Positions 18,464 to 26,138 of a stretch of DNA of 64,000 bases are shown one piece after another; within the stretch, counting starts at the first letter, position 1, and each line of letters opens with the position of its first letter. The stretch is from Micromonospora yangpuensis (GTDB lineage Bacteria > Actinomycetota > Actinomycetes > Mycobacteriales > Micromonosporaceae): NCBI RefSeq assembly GCF_900091615.1, contig NZ_FMIA01000002.1:124001-188000 (forward strand), given 5' to 3'. The position numbers and the translations under genes are program-made. The notes beneath the pieces are model-generated. The model was not told the DNA's origin. It saw only the letters and a program-made list of their open reading frames with translations, and did no database searches.

Positions 18464-18835
18464 TCAACCCCCGATCAACACGGTAGGCGCGCCGGTGCTG
18501 ACCACGGACTTGCAGGTGGTCTGGTCACCGCGTCGGGCAGCCTGGTGCCCGCCGATCAGCACCCGCCGCAGCGGCGGCGGCATGGCCGGCACGATCCGGT
18601 TGGTCAGCAGGAGCACCAAATGCTGGGGTGGCTTCTCGCACACGCAGACGGTGCCGACCACGGCGGCGGGTCGGCCCGCGATGAGCACGCTGGAGACCCC
18701 GAGCATCGGGGCACCGGGCGTACCGGGTGGCAGCGCCTGCCCACCGGGCGGGCCGATGGTCCCGGTGGGTGGGCCGGGGGTGAGCGCGGTGGCCAGGTGG
18801 CTGAGCTTGTCACCGATACGGGCGGCGGGCGGCAT
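18464..18835 (-). CDS. PAAR-domain spike tip protein (Afp10-like)
   Basis: A 123-residue protein made of PAAR-like repeats (MPPAARIGDKLSH, VLIAGRPAAVVGTVCVCEKP, VLIGGHQAARRGDQTTC, GAPTVLIGG). PAAR proteins sharpen the VgrG spike and bind metal through His/Cys residues. The gene lies just after the VgrG-like gene, as expected for the pair. No extra effector domain is fused to it. Confidence 0.88.
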   Translation of the reverse strand: MPPAARIGDKLSHLATALTPGPPTGTIGPPGGQALPPGTPGAPMLGVSSVLIAGRPAAVVGTVCVCEKPPQHLVLLLTNRIVPAMPPPLRRVLIGGHQAARRGDQTTCKSVVSTGAPTVLIGG

Positions 18836-18850
18836 GGGGCATCCCTCCGG

Positions 18851-20614
18851 TCAGTTGAGCTTCACGAGTGGTGCCTGGATGTCGACCTGGGTGCCGCCGT
18901 CGACGGTGACCTTGCGTCCCCGCATGACCAGCTCGCCGGTGCCGGCGTCCAGGGTGATGCCCCGGCCCTTGACGGTGACCTGCTTCTGCGCCTCGATCTC
19001 GACGGTGCCGTCACTGCGGATCACCACCGAGGTCTTCCGCTCGTCCAGGTGCACGGTCAGCCGGTCCTGGGAGGTGACCAACCGGATCCCCCGGGGGCCG
19101 GCGGCGAGCTGGGACTCCAGGAACTCGATCCGGTCGCCGCTGCGGGAGGCGAACGAGCGCCGGTTGACCCGCCCGGAGGAGGAGTCCACCAGCGCGCCGT
19201 CGTGCGGTGACGGTCGGTCCGTGCCGTTGTAGAGACCCCCGATCACGTACGGGCGGTCCAGCAGGCCCTGCTCGAAGCCGACCAGCACCTCGTCGTTGAC
19301 CTCCGGGCAGAACACCCCGCCGCCGCCACCCCCACCGAGCTGCACCGTACGGACCCAGTCGGTCTCGTACTCGCCGACGTCGGTCAGCCACGGGAAACGC
19401 AGCTTCACCCAGCCCTGGCCGACCCGTTCGGGGTGCCGACGGTCCACGTCGGCCTTGACGTTGGTGACGATCCCGGTGGCCAGCCCCGGCACCCGGCTCG
19501 CCCGGGCCGGCGCGGCGGCGGCGGTGGCCAGCCCCCAGGTCGACCGGTCCTGACGGCCACTCACCGTCAACCAGGTCTCGTAGACCAGGCCGGGGCCGAG
19601 CACGTGCCGGCTGGCGGTGATCGTGTACTTGCCCTCGAAGGGGGCGCCCACCTGTTGCAGGGAGATCGGCACACCGGCCCGCAGCAGGGGATTGCCCCGG
19701 AGGCCGACCTCCAGCTCCGCGAAGGCCCCCGTCACGTCGGCGGCCACCGCGCCGGCCACCGCCCGGGTCTCCGCGGTGGTCCGGTACGGCACGTCGGCCA
19801 CGCAGAGTCGGGCCGTACCGAACGGGCTGGTGACCTTGTCCGGGGTGGTGCCGATCTGTACCTCGTCGCTGGCCTCGGCGGTGACCTCGGTCTTGAGCGG
19901 CTGCTTGCGGCGGACGTCCCAGCCGCGCACCGTCACCCCGGCCACCTGCCCGACGGAGGTGACGGTGGAGCGGACCGAGAAGAGGTTGTCGTCCATCTGG
20001 ACCACGAACCGGCTCTGCTCGGCGGTCACCCCGGCACCGGGCGCACCGGCGGCCCGCACCGAGCGGCGGAACTCGAACCTCCCGTCGACGACGACCACCT
20101 CGGCGTCGTTGTCGACCGCGAGCATCTTGAGGAACTCCCAGTCGTTGACGTTCGGCTGGGTGACCGTCTCGTACACGGTGGAGGTGGCCTCGACCCGGCC
20201 GATCGGGATCCCGGCGGCGGCGGCGACCTCCCGGGCGATGTCGGAGGCCTTGCGGTTGACGAAGCTGCGGACCCGCTGGCCGCGCATCAGCCGGTGGGAG
20301 AGGTCCAGCGCCCGCAGGGTGGTGAAGGTGCCGACCCCGTCGTACTCGCACTCCAGGGCGACCACCTCGCCGGTGAACAGCGGCACCGTGGCGGGGTCCC
20401 GGCCGGTACGGACCCGGACGGTGACGTCCTTGCCGATGGTGATGCTGTTCTTCTCCAGGAACTTGCTCTCCGGGTCGCGGAAGCTCAGGGTGGCGGCGGC
20501 GGCGAGGTTGGTGCTGTCCTGGATCTCCGCCGAGACCAGCAGGTCGGCCCACTCCTTGGGCAGCTCGCCGGGTACCCCGATGACCAGGTTGTTGGTGTGT
20601 TCACCGCCGGACAT
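18851..20614 (-). CDS. VgrG-related central spike protein (Afp8-like)
   Basis: A 587-residue spike. The N-terminal half is a gp27/phage late control D-like domain (DLSHRLMRGQRVRSFVNRKA, EFLKMLAVDNDAEVVV). Residues about 370-470 are a gp5-type OB fold (GIVTNVKADVDRRHPERVG, WVKLRFPWLTDVGEYETDWV, NDEVLVGFEQG, YVIGGLYNG). The C-terminus is a beta-helical needle with repeated short strands. A Gly-rich run (GGGGGGG) interrupts the OB domain. Its start overlaps the LysM gene by 14 bases. No C-terminal toxin extension is seen. Confidence 0.92.
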   Translation of the reverse strand: MSGGEHTNNLVIGVPGELPKEWADLLVSAEIQDSTNLAAAATLSFRDPESKFLEKNSITIGKDVTVRVRTGRDPATVPLFTGEVVALECEYDGVGTFTTLRALDLSHRLMRGQRVRSFVNRKASDIAREVAAAAGIPIGRVEATSTVYETVTQPNVNDWEFLKMLAVDNDAEVVVVDGRFEFRRSVRAAGAPGAGVTAEQSRFVVQMDDNLFSVRSTVTSVGQVAGVTVRGWDVRRKQPLKTEVTAEASDEVQIGTTPDKVTSPFGTARLCVADVPYRTTAETRAVAGAVAADVTGAFAELEVGLRGNPLLRAGVPISLQQVGAPFEGKYTITASRHVLGPGLVYETWLTVSGRQDRSTWGLATAAAAPARASRVPGLATGIVTNVKADVDRRHPERVGQGWVKLRFPWLTDVGEYETDWVRTVQLGGGGGGGVFCPEVNDEVLVGFEQGLLDRPYVIGGLYNGTDRPSPHDGALVDSSSGRVNRRSFASRSGDRIEFLESQLAAGPRGIRLVTSQDRLTVHLDERKTSVVIRSDGTVEIEAQKQVTVKGRGITLDAGTGELVMRGRKVTVDGGTQVDIQAPLVKLN

Positions 20615-21332
20615 GACGGTCCTCCCCGGTGGGCAGCTCCTCCGGTGCGGGCAGGAGCAGTTGTCGTCCCGCCGTCAACCGGAGCGGGTCGTCGATGTCG
20701 TTGGCCTCGGCGATCACCCGCCAGACGGTCGGGTCCCCGTACTCGCGGTGGGCCAGCAGCTCCAGGGAGTCCCCGGCCACCAGGGTGTGCACCCGCCGGG
20801 CGCTCCGACTGCCCGAGGTCGGGTTCTGCCCCGGCGTGGCCCCGCTGATCTCGTGCAGGGTCAGCGAGCAGGTGGCCCGCAGCGGGGTGCCGTCCGGGTC
20901 GAAGAGGCTGTAGGTCGCGTTGATCTGGCTGACGTACGAGTAGAACGACACGGTCTGGAACTGCCCCCAGGCGAACTTCACCCAGGGTGGTGAGGGTGCC
21001 TTCGCGGCGATGCTCGCCTTCGTCGGCACACAGCAGGTGAGCAGGGAGTCGACCCGTTGCTGAACGGTGCGGGAGTGGGTGTCGGTGGCGTCGAGGAAGA
21101 TCTCCAGACTCAACGTCCGGGGGCCGGAGCCGCTGAACTCGGCGACGCCGACGTCCTGCGCGCCCCGGACCACGTGCGGGATCCAGTTCGCCGACTTGGT
21201 CAACGCCAACTGCTGCGGGTTGAACATGAACGTGATCGGCCCGCCGAGGGTGCCACCGGGTTGGCTCCCACCCGAGGTCGGCGGCTGGTACCGCTGCAGC
21301 TGCGCGGCGACCTTGCCGGCCCGCGACCGCAT
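20601..21332 (-). CDS. LysM-domain eCIS tube/spike adaptor (Afp7-like)
   Basis: A 243-residue protein. The N-terminal about 170 residues are the CIS tube-adaptor domain (GPITFMFNPQQLALTKSANW, LSLEIFLDATDT). The C-terminus carries a LysM motif (HTLVAGDSLELLAHREYGDP, WRVIAEANDIDDPLRL, GRQLLLP). It should join the tube to the VgrG trimer, with LysM perhaps acting inside the baseplate rather than on peptidoglycan. ATG 21332 is coupled by TGATG to the upstream tube-like gene. The longer upstream frame is antisense-like translation of that gene in another phase and was rejected. Confidence 0.87.
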   Translation of the reverse strand: MRSRAGKVAAQLQRYQPPTSGGSQPGGTLGGPITFMFNPQQLALTKSANWIPHVVRGAQDVGVAEFSGSGPRTLSLEIFLDATDTHSRTVQQRVDSLLTCCVPTKASIAAKAPSPPWVKFAWGQFQTVSFYSYVSQINATYSLFDPDGTPLRATCSLTLHEISGATPGQNPTSGSRSARRVHTLVAGDSLELLAHREYGDPTVWRVIAEANDIDDPLRLTAGRQLLLPAPEELPTGEDRHVRR

Positions 21333-21760
21333 CAGCCCACTTCCAGAAAGCCGTGGTACGCCAACTCGATGCTCTCGCTGGCCACCTCGGAGCGTTCCGG
21401 GTCGAAACTCGGCCCGGACCAGCGCACCAGCACCACGTCGGCGAGTCCCCACTGGACCAGCAGCGCCAGGTCGGGCCGGAGCGCGGCGATCTGGGCGGTG
21501 CCCCGGCGCACCCCGCTGGGCAGCTGGGCCAGGTAACTGGAGACCTTCGCGGTGTCCCGGGTCAGCGGTCGGGTCAGCGTGACGTTGGAGTATCTCAACC
21601 GGGACGGCAGCTGCCAGACGAAGTCGTTGTTGCCGCCCTCCTGGTACTGCTCCAGCTCGACCTCGCAGCCGAGGCCGTCGCAACTGTTCCACTCGCCCAG
21701 GTCGATGCCGTCGATCTGGAGCCGGAAGTGGACGCTCGTCCCCGGGTCACCGCTGGCCAT
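21332..21760 (-). CDS. Second tube-like protein (gp19 family, Afp5 position)
   Basis: A 142-residue T4 gp19-type tail-tube protein (VHFRLQIDGIDLGEWNSCDG, EGGNNDFVWQLPSRLRYSNV, LTRPLTRDTAKVSSYL). It differs from the main tube protein at 25668 and sits beside LysM and VgrG, so it is best read as the tube initiator between baseplate and main tube. Coupled by a one-base overlap to the LysM gene. Confidence 0.88.
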   Translation of the reverse strand: MASGDPGTSVHFRLQIDGIDLGEWNSCDGLGCEVELEQYQEGGNNDFVWQLPSRLRYSNVTLTRPLTRDTAKVSSYLAQLPSGVRRGTAQIAALRPDLALLVQWGLADVVLVRWSGPSFDPERSEVASESIELAYHGFLEVG

Positions 21761-21811
21761 CGGGGTACCCCCTCTCGTGGTGCCGGTCTGTCCGTCGCCC
21801 CGGTGGTGGTC

Positions 21812-24800
21812 TCACCGGTGGCCGTCCCGCCACCGGCCGGAGCGTTCCCGGCTGGCCCGCAGATCGGCGCGGACCAGCCGGCTGATCGGTCCGACCAGCC
21901 GGTGTGCCAGGGCGTCGAGCTCCCGTCGGTCGAAGCCGCGCAGCATCGCCTCGATGTCCGGCTGCGCCGCCGGCTCGGCCGGTGCGCCGGTCTCCTCCCG
22001 CTGGACCGGCCCGAGCGACCGCTGTGCCACCCCGCCGACCTGCGGCCTGCTGGGGGAAGCCGCCCGGGACCCACCGGCGGATCCGGCGGAACGCTGGACC
22101 GTCGTGGATCCGGCGGTCCGTTGGACCATCGTGGGTCCGGTGGCCCGCTGGGCGGTCGTGAGACCGGTGGTCCGTTGGACCGTCGTGGGTCCGGTGGCCC
22201 GCTGGGCGGTCGCCCGCTGCCGGGGTGGACCGCCGGTGGCGGGTCGGGCCGCGCCGGCCGGATCGGGCTCCGGGCGTGCTCCGCTGTCGGATGCCGACCT
22301 CAGCGGCCGGTGCTCGGCCGACGCCGAGGTGCCGGTCACCCTGGTCCGGTGGCCGTCGCCGGGCGAGACGGTACGGGCAGCGCGGGCCCCGGGGTCGCCC
22401 TGCCCCGGCCCGACCGGGGACGGACCGGAACGGACCTGCCGCTGAACGGAGCGGGCCGGTGCCGGCGCGGCGGATGGGCCGGGGCGCGGACCGGCCGGGT
22501 TCCCGGTGGGTGCGGTGGTCCGCTGGGCGGCGGCCGACGCACCCTGGTCCGGGCCGGCCGCCGACGCCACGACGGCACCCCGGGTACGCCAGCGCACCGG
22601 CACGGTGGCCCGGGAGCTGGTCGGAGTGCCGGGCGTCGTCAGCGTCCCACTCAGGCCTCCGCTCAGTCGGGGCAGTTGGCGCTCGGCGAGCAGTGGCACC
22701 CGCTGTGGGGCCGGTGACGACACCCCTACCTCGCCCCGGTCGTCGGTCCGACGCAGCCGCTGAACCACCGGTCCGGCCGGGGGCGCCGTCGCCGCGGGGC
22801 CACCGGGCGTGGACCGGTTGGTGGCTGGCTGTCCCGGCACGGGTTCGGGTCGGCTGGCCGGCGTGCCGGGGCCGAGCGGAGTCGACCGGCCGACAGCCGA
22901 CCGGTCGGTTGCGACCCGGGCTGGCACCGACGGGCTCACCTGGGCTGCCGTGGCCCGGTCCGGGTTCGGCCGGGCCGGTGCGGGCTGGACCGGGATCGAC
23001 CGGCCAGGTGCCGGGGTGGTCGGCGGGCGGTGGGCGGCGCTCGGGGTGCTCGTCGGGGCCGTGCCCCGGGAGGCGCCGGTGGCGGTGGACGGAGCCCCGG
23101 CGGGGTTCCGCAACGTGGTCGACGGTGTGGCCGCCGTGGAGGCGGCGTCATCGGCGCGGACCACCGGCCGGCGACGCAGTGGGACGACCCGACCGGTGTG
23201 CCCGGGGGCCGCCGACCGTTGCAACGGTGTCGATCCGGCCGGGCCGACACCGTTGCCGTCGACGGTTCTGCCACCGCCACCGCCGCCGGTGCTGCGGGTG
23301 GTGCTGGCGGTCCCGCTCGTGCCACCGGGGTTCGGGGTGCCGGCGGGCGCCGCTGGTGGAGTGGGGCGGACCACCGGTGGGGGCGCGTCGGCGGGCAGGG
23401 GGTGGCCGAGCCCGAGCCGGGCCGGGCCGGGGGTGCTGCGGGATGGCGTGAGTGCTGCGGGGGGTTCGGGTCGCACCCGGGCGGTCTGGACCACCGGCGG
23501 GCCGGACGTCGCGGGGTCCGGCCGGGAGGGCACGGCTGCGGTGTCCCGGTGGGCGGTCGGATCCGGTGCGGGGTGCGGCGGGACGGCGGAGCGGTTGCCG
23601 GCCGGTGCCGGACCGCCGACGGCCGGTCGGGCCGTCCCGGCCGGGGTCGTGCCCCGGTCCGTCGTCCCGGTCGGGGTCGTGCCCCGGTCAGTCGTCCCGG
23701 TCGGGGTCGTGCCCCGGTCAGTCGTCCCGGTCGGGGTTGGGCCCCGGTCCGTGGGTGAGCCGGAGGTCGGGCCCCGTGACGTCGGTGGGCCAAGCGGGTT
23801 GTTGGTGGGAGCCGGCGCGCTGGCCGGGGACGAGGCGGGATCGGGTCGACCTGCGCGGGCGGGTGCCCGTTGGACGGTTGGCGGTGAGGTCGTCGAGCGA
23901 CCCGCACCACCTCCCGTCGTGCTCCGATCCGTGGTGCTCCGGCCCGTGGTGCTCCGGTCCGTGGTGCTCCGGCCCGTGGTGCTCCGGCCCGTGGTGCTCC
24001 GATCGGTCGTGCTCCCGCCGGTTGGACGGCCGGTGGAACGTGGCCGGGCCGTCTCGGGCAGGGCCGGCAGGGGATCACCCAGCCCCAACCGGGCGGGTCG
24101 GCGTACCGGTGGCTGTCCGGACCGGTCCGATCCGGTACCGGCGGGGGCTGCGGCAGGGCCGGTGTGGTGGGTGGATCCCGCAGCCCCGGAGGGGACTCCC
24201 GGCCACCCGGAGGCCGGGCCGGGGCCGGCCGCGCCGGCTGCACCGGAAGCCGCGGTGCCGGGACGAGGGGGCGAGCTGGCGGCTGGGCCGGCGGCGGGAC
24301 GGGCCGTGGTCGGGCTGGCGGTCGCGGCGCTGGCGGCGGTCGGGCTGGCCGGGGTGGTGGCCCGCTGCACGGTCGGCGGGCCGGAACCGGAACCGCTGCG
24401 GGGCGAGCCGGTCAACCGTCGGGCCGGGCCGGCCGGCCGGGCGGTGACCAGCGGGCCGGCCGAGGCGGGACGCTGGACGGCCGGCCGGGACACCCGGTGG
24501 TGGTCCGCCGGCCCGATCACCGGTGGCGGGGAAGCAGGGCGGGCGTCGGGCGTGGTGGGCGTACCCGTCAGGCCGGTGCCGGAGTGATCCACCAGGTGGT
24601 CGGCGGGGCTGCGCTGGACCGCCGGCAGCTGCGGGGCCGGGCCCCGGTCGGTGGGCTTCTCGGTGGGCTTCGGACCGGGCCGGGAGCGGGCCAGGTCGCG
24701 TACCACCCCGAGGGGGGCCTGCTCGCTGACCAGATGGTCGAGCGGGGTGCGCAGGCTCGGGTCCTGCTGGGTGCTCAACCGGGTGGTGAACCGGGGCAGG

Positions 24801-25033
24801 TCGCTGACCAGCATCGGCGCGTCGGCCATCGCCCGTTGCATCGGCGGCAGGGCCCGCCAGGCCGGATCGACGGGTACCCGATCCACGGTCCCGGTCGGCG
24901 CTGCTCCGGACAGGGTCGGCTCGGTGGCGGACCGGGCCCGCTCACCGGAGGGGTCGGCGGCGGCACCGGACGGGTCGGCGACCCGGGACCGGGTGCCGGC
25001 CACCAGTCGCCGCATCCTGTCGCGTAGCCCCAT
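21812..25033 (-). CDS. Giant disordered Pro/Thr/Ala-rich QR-motif protein of eCIS operon
   Basis: 1073 residues with no known fold over most of the length. Residues 1-130 look semi-ordered (MGLRDRMRRLVAG, WRALPPMQRAMADAP, LDHLVSEQAPLGVVRDLA). The middle 850 residues are Pro/Thr/Ala/Gly-rich and contain about 18 QR dipeptides, 10 of them VQR, and two copies of an RLGLG-PLPA motif. The last 45 residues form a charged helix (EAMLRGFDRRELDALAHRL, VGPISRLVRADLRA). Several tandem repeats encode STTGR/STTDR and GTTPTGTTDR units. It is embedded between structural genes, so a particle role is likely: cargo, cargo scaffold or length ruler. Similar QR motifs occur in the DUF4157 protein at 27888. Confidence 0.75.
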   Translation of the reverse strand: MGLRDRMRRLVAGTRSRVADPSGAAADPSGERARSATEPTLSGAAPTGTVDRVPVDPAWRALPPMQRAMADAPMLVSDLPRFTTRLSTQQDPSLRTPLDHLVSEQAPLGVVRDLARSRPGPKPTEKPTDRGPAPQLPAVQRSPADHLVDHSGTGLTGTPTTPDARPASPPPVIGPADHHRVSRPAVQRPASAGPLVTARPAGPARRLTGSPRSGSGSGPPTVQRATTPASPTAASAATASPTTARPAAGPAASSPPRPGTAASGAAGAAGPGPASGWPGVPSGAAGSTHHTGPAAAPAGTGSDRSGQPPVRRPARLGLGDPLPALPETARPRSTGRPTGGSTTDRSTTGRSTTGRSTTDRSTTGRSTTDRSTTGGGAGRSTTSPPTVQRAPARAGRPDPASSPASAPAPTNNPLGPPTSRGPTSGSPTDRGPTPTGTTDRGTTPTGTTDRGTTPTGTTDRGTTPAGTARPAVGGPAPAGNRSAVPPHPAPDPTAHRDTAAVPSRPDPATSGPPVVQTARVRPEPPAALTPSRSTPGPARLGLGHPLPADAPPPVVRPTPPAAPAGTPNPGGTSGTASTTRSTGGGGGGRTVDGNGVGPAGSTPLQRSAAPGHTGRVVPLRRRPVVRADDAASTAATPSTTLRNPAGAPSTATGASRGTAPTSTPSAAHRPPTTPAPGRSIPVQPAPARPNPDRATAAQVSPSVPARVATDRSAVGRSTPLGPGTPASRPEPVPGQPATNRSTPGGPAATAPPAGPVVQRLRRTDDRGEVGVSSPAPQRVPLLAERQLPRLSGGLSGTLTTPGTPTSSRATVPVRWRTRGAVVASAAGPDQGASAAAQRTTAPTGNPAGPRPGPSAAPAPARSVQRQVRSGPSPVGPGQGDPGARAARTVSPGDGHRTRVTGTSASAEHRPLRSASDSGARPEPDPAGAARPATGGPPRQRATAQRATGPTTVQRTTGLTTAQRATGPTMVQRTAGSTTVQRSAGSAGGSRAASPSRPQVGGVAQRSLGPVQREETGAPAEPAAQPDIEAMLRGFDRRELDALAHRLVGPISRLVRADLRASRERSGRWRDGHR
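23644..23752. repeat. 30-bp tandem repeat, about 3.6 copies
   Basis: Three nearly identical 30-bp units (starts 23644, 23674, 23704) plus a partial copy, inside the 1073-residue protein gene. Each unit adds the decapeptide GTTPTGTTDR in frame, so copy-number change would lengthen the disordered region without breaking the frame. Confidence 0.9.
23916..24020. repeat. 15-bp tandem repeat, 7 copies
   Basis: Seven 15-bp units with two main variants (ending GGCCC or GGTCC/GATCC), each encoding STTGR or STTDR in the minus-strand gene. In-frame minisatellite, prone to length variation. Confidence 0.9.
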
Positions 25034-25039
25034 GGCACC

Positions 25040-25198
25040 TCACTGACCTTGGTTCATCCTGGTGTTGATGCGGGCGATCTCCGCCACGTACCGGGCCCGC
25101 TCGGCGTGGGTGAGACCGAGGATCTCGGCGTGTGGCCAGTGGAAGTGGTAGGCGACGTACGAGACCTCCTCGTGGAGCCGGTCGGCCCCGTACGTCAC
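25040..25198 (-). CDS. Small DUF6760-like eCIS protein
   Basis: A 52-residue protein starting at GTG 25198 (MTYGADRLHEEVSYVAYHF) and ending NTRMNQGQ. It overlaps the stop of the assembly-protein gene by 4 bases (GTGA) and ends 6 bases before the 1073-residue gene begins. Small His- and Tyr-rich proteins of this kind, annotated DUF6760, accompany the tail assembly protein in actinobacterial eCIS loci. They resemble the second ORF of phage tail-assembly gene pairs. The larger overlapping minus-strand frame up to 25729 is antisense to real genes. Confidence 0.8.
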   Translation of the reverse strand: MTYGADRLHEEVSYVAYHFHWPHAEILGLTHAERARYVAEIARINTRMNQGQ

Positions 25199-25671
25199 GA
25201 TTCCCCCGGGCGACCACCGGCCAGGTCCACCTCGAACACCGACCCGCAGTCCGGGCAGGTCACCTCGGCGAGGGTGTGCCCCTCGGCGTTGATCCGGCGG
25301 TACAGGTCCTGCAGGAACGCCAGGTCGGAGGCGAAGAGCCGCTCGATGACCTCGGCGCGTACCTGGGTGATCGTGCCCAGCCGGGTGACCACCAGGCTGA
25401 GCAGGACGATCGACAGGTACGCCGGGTTCTGCTTGACCCGCAGGTCGACCAGGGGCGCCAACTCGTCCCGGGCGGTGGCCAGCCGCATGCTGCCCTCCCG
25501 GTGCACGGTGCCGTCCTCGTCGACGTACCCCCGGGGTAGGTGGAAGGTGAACTCCGTCTGGAGCCGGACCGGCGGGGGCGGCGCGACCACCGGCTGGCTC
25601 GGCTCCGCCGGCAGGTCGGCCGGGTCGACCAGGGTGTCGAGGCTGCCGGCGGAGACACCACGGCGTCTCAC
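25195..25671 (-). CDS. eCIS tail assembly protein with CPxCG motif
   Basis: 158 residues. A Pro-rich N-terminus (about 1-38) leads to a conserved domain with TEFTFHLPRGYVDEDGTVHR, DELAPLVDLRVKQNPAYLS and VIERLFASDLAFLQDLYRRIN. A C-terminal CPDCGSVFEVDL has only two cysteines, so it is half of a zinc site unless it dimerises. Corresponds to the phage tail-assembly family of actinobacterial eCIS. Coupled by 4-bp overlaps to the tube gene upstream and the DUF6760-like gene downstream. Confidence 0.78.
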   Translation of the reverse strand: MRRRGVSAGSLDTLVDPADLPAEPSQPVVAPPPPVRLQTEFTFHLPRGYVDEDGTVHREGSMRLATARDELAPLVDLRVKQNPAYLSIVLLSLVVTRLGTITQVRAEVIERLFASDLAFLQDLYRRINAEGHTLAEVTCPDCGSVFEVDLAGGRPGES

Positions 25672-26108
25672 TGGGTGCTGATCTCTTCGTAGACGATGGT
25701 GACCTTCTCGCTCGCCGGGGTCGCGTCACCGGCCTTCAGTGACGGGCCCTCCCACCTGCTCACCCAGGCGTTGGTCAGGTCGAACCGGCGGGTCTGGGAC
25801 TTGTCGGCGTTGGTGATGATGATGCTGATGTTCTGCCGGGCCGCGTCGATCGAGCCCTTCAGGAACGTCTCCTTGATCCACTCGGTGAAGGAGCTGCTCT
25901 GGTCCAGCCCCCGGGTGACCGTCACCTCGCCGGCCTTCCGGGCACCGGGGATCTTGCGGATGATCAGCTCGCCGGTGGGGGTGACGTGCTTGACCTCGAT
26001 CGAGTCCAGCTCGACGGTCAACCCGCTGACCTCCTCCACCAGCTCCACCTGGATGCCGCCCATCTCCACCTGGAAGGTGTGTACGACAAAGCTGTCACCA
26101 GAGGCCAT
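25668..26108 (-). CDS. Main inner tube protein (gp19 family, Afp1-like)
   Basis: A 146-residue tube subunit (VVHTFQVEMGGIQVELVEEV, SGLTVELDSIEVKHVTPTG, VTRGLDQSSSFTEWIKETFL, FDLTNAWVSRWEGPSLKAGD). It should stack in hexameric rings inside the sheath and hold cargo in its lumen. Lies 30 bases after the sheath gene stop, the usual sheath-tube pairing. Strong match to the family in length and motifs. Confidence 0.93.
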   Translation of the reverse strand: MASGDSFVVHTFQVEMGGIQVELVEEVSGLTVELDSIEVKHVTPTGELIIRKIPGARKAGEVTVTRGLDQSSSFTEWIKETFLKGSIDAARQNISIIITNADKSQTRRFDLTNAWVSRWEGPSLKAGDATPASEKVTIVYEEISTQ

Positions 26109-26138
26109 CGTGGCCGCCTTTCGTCATCGGGATCTGCG

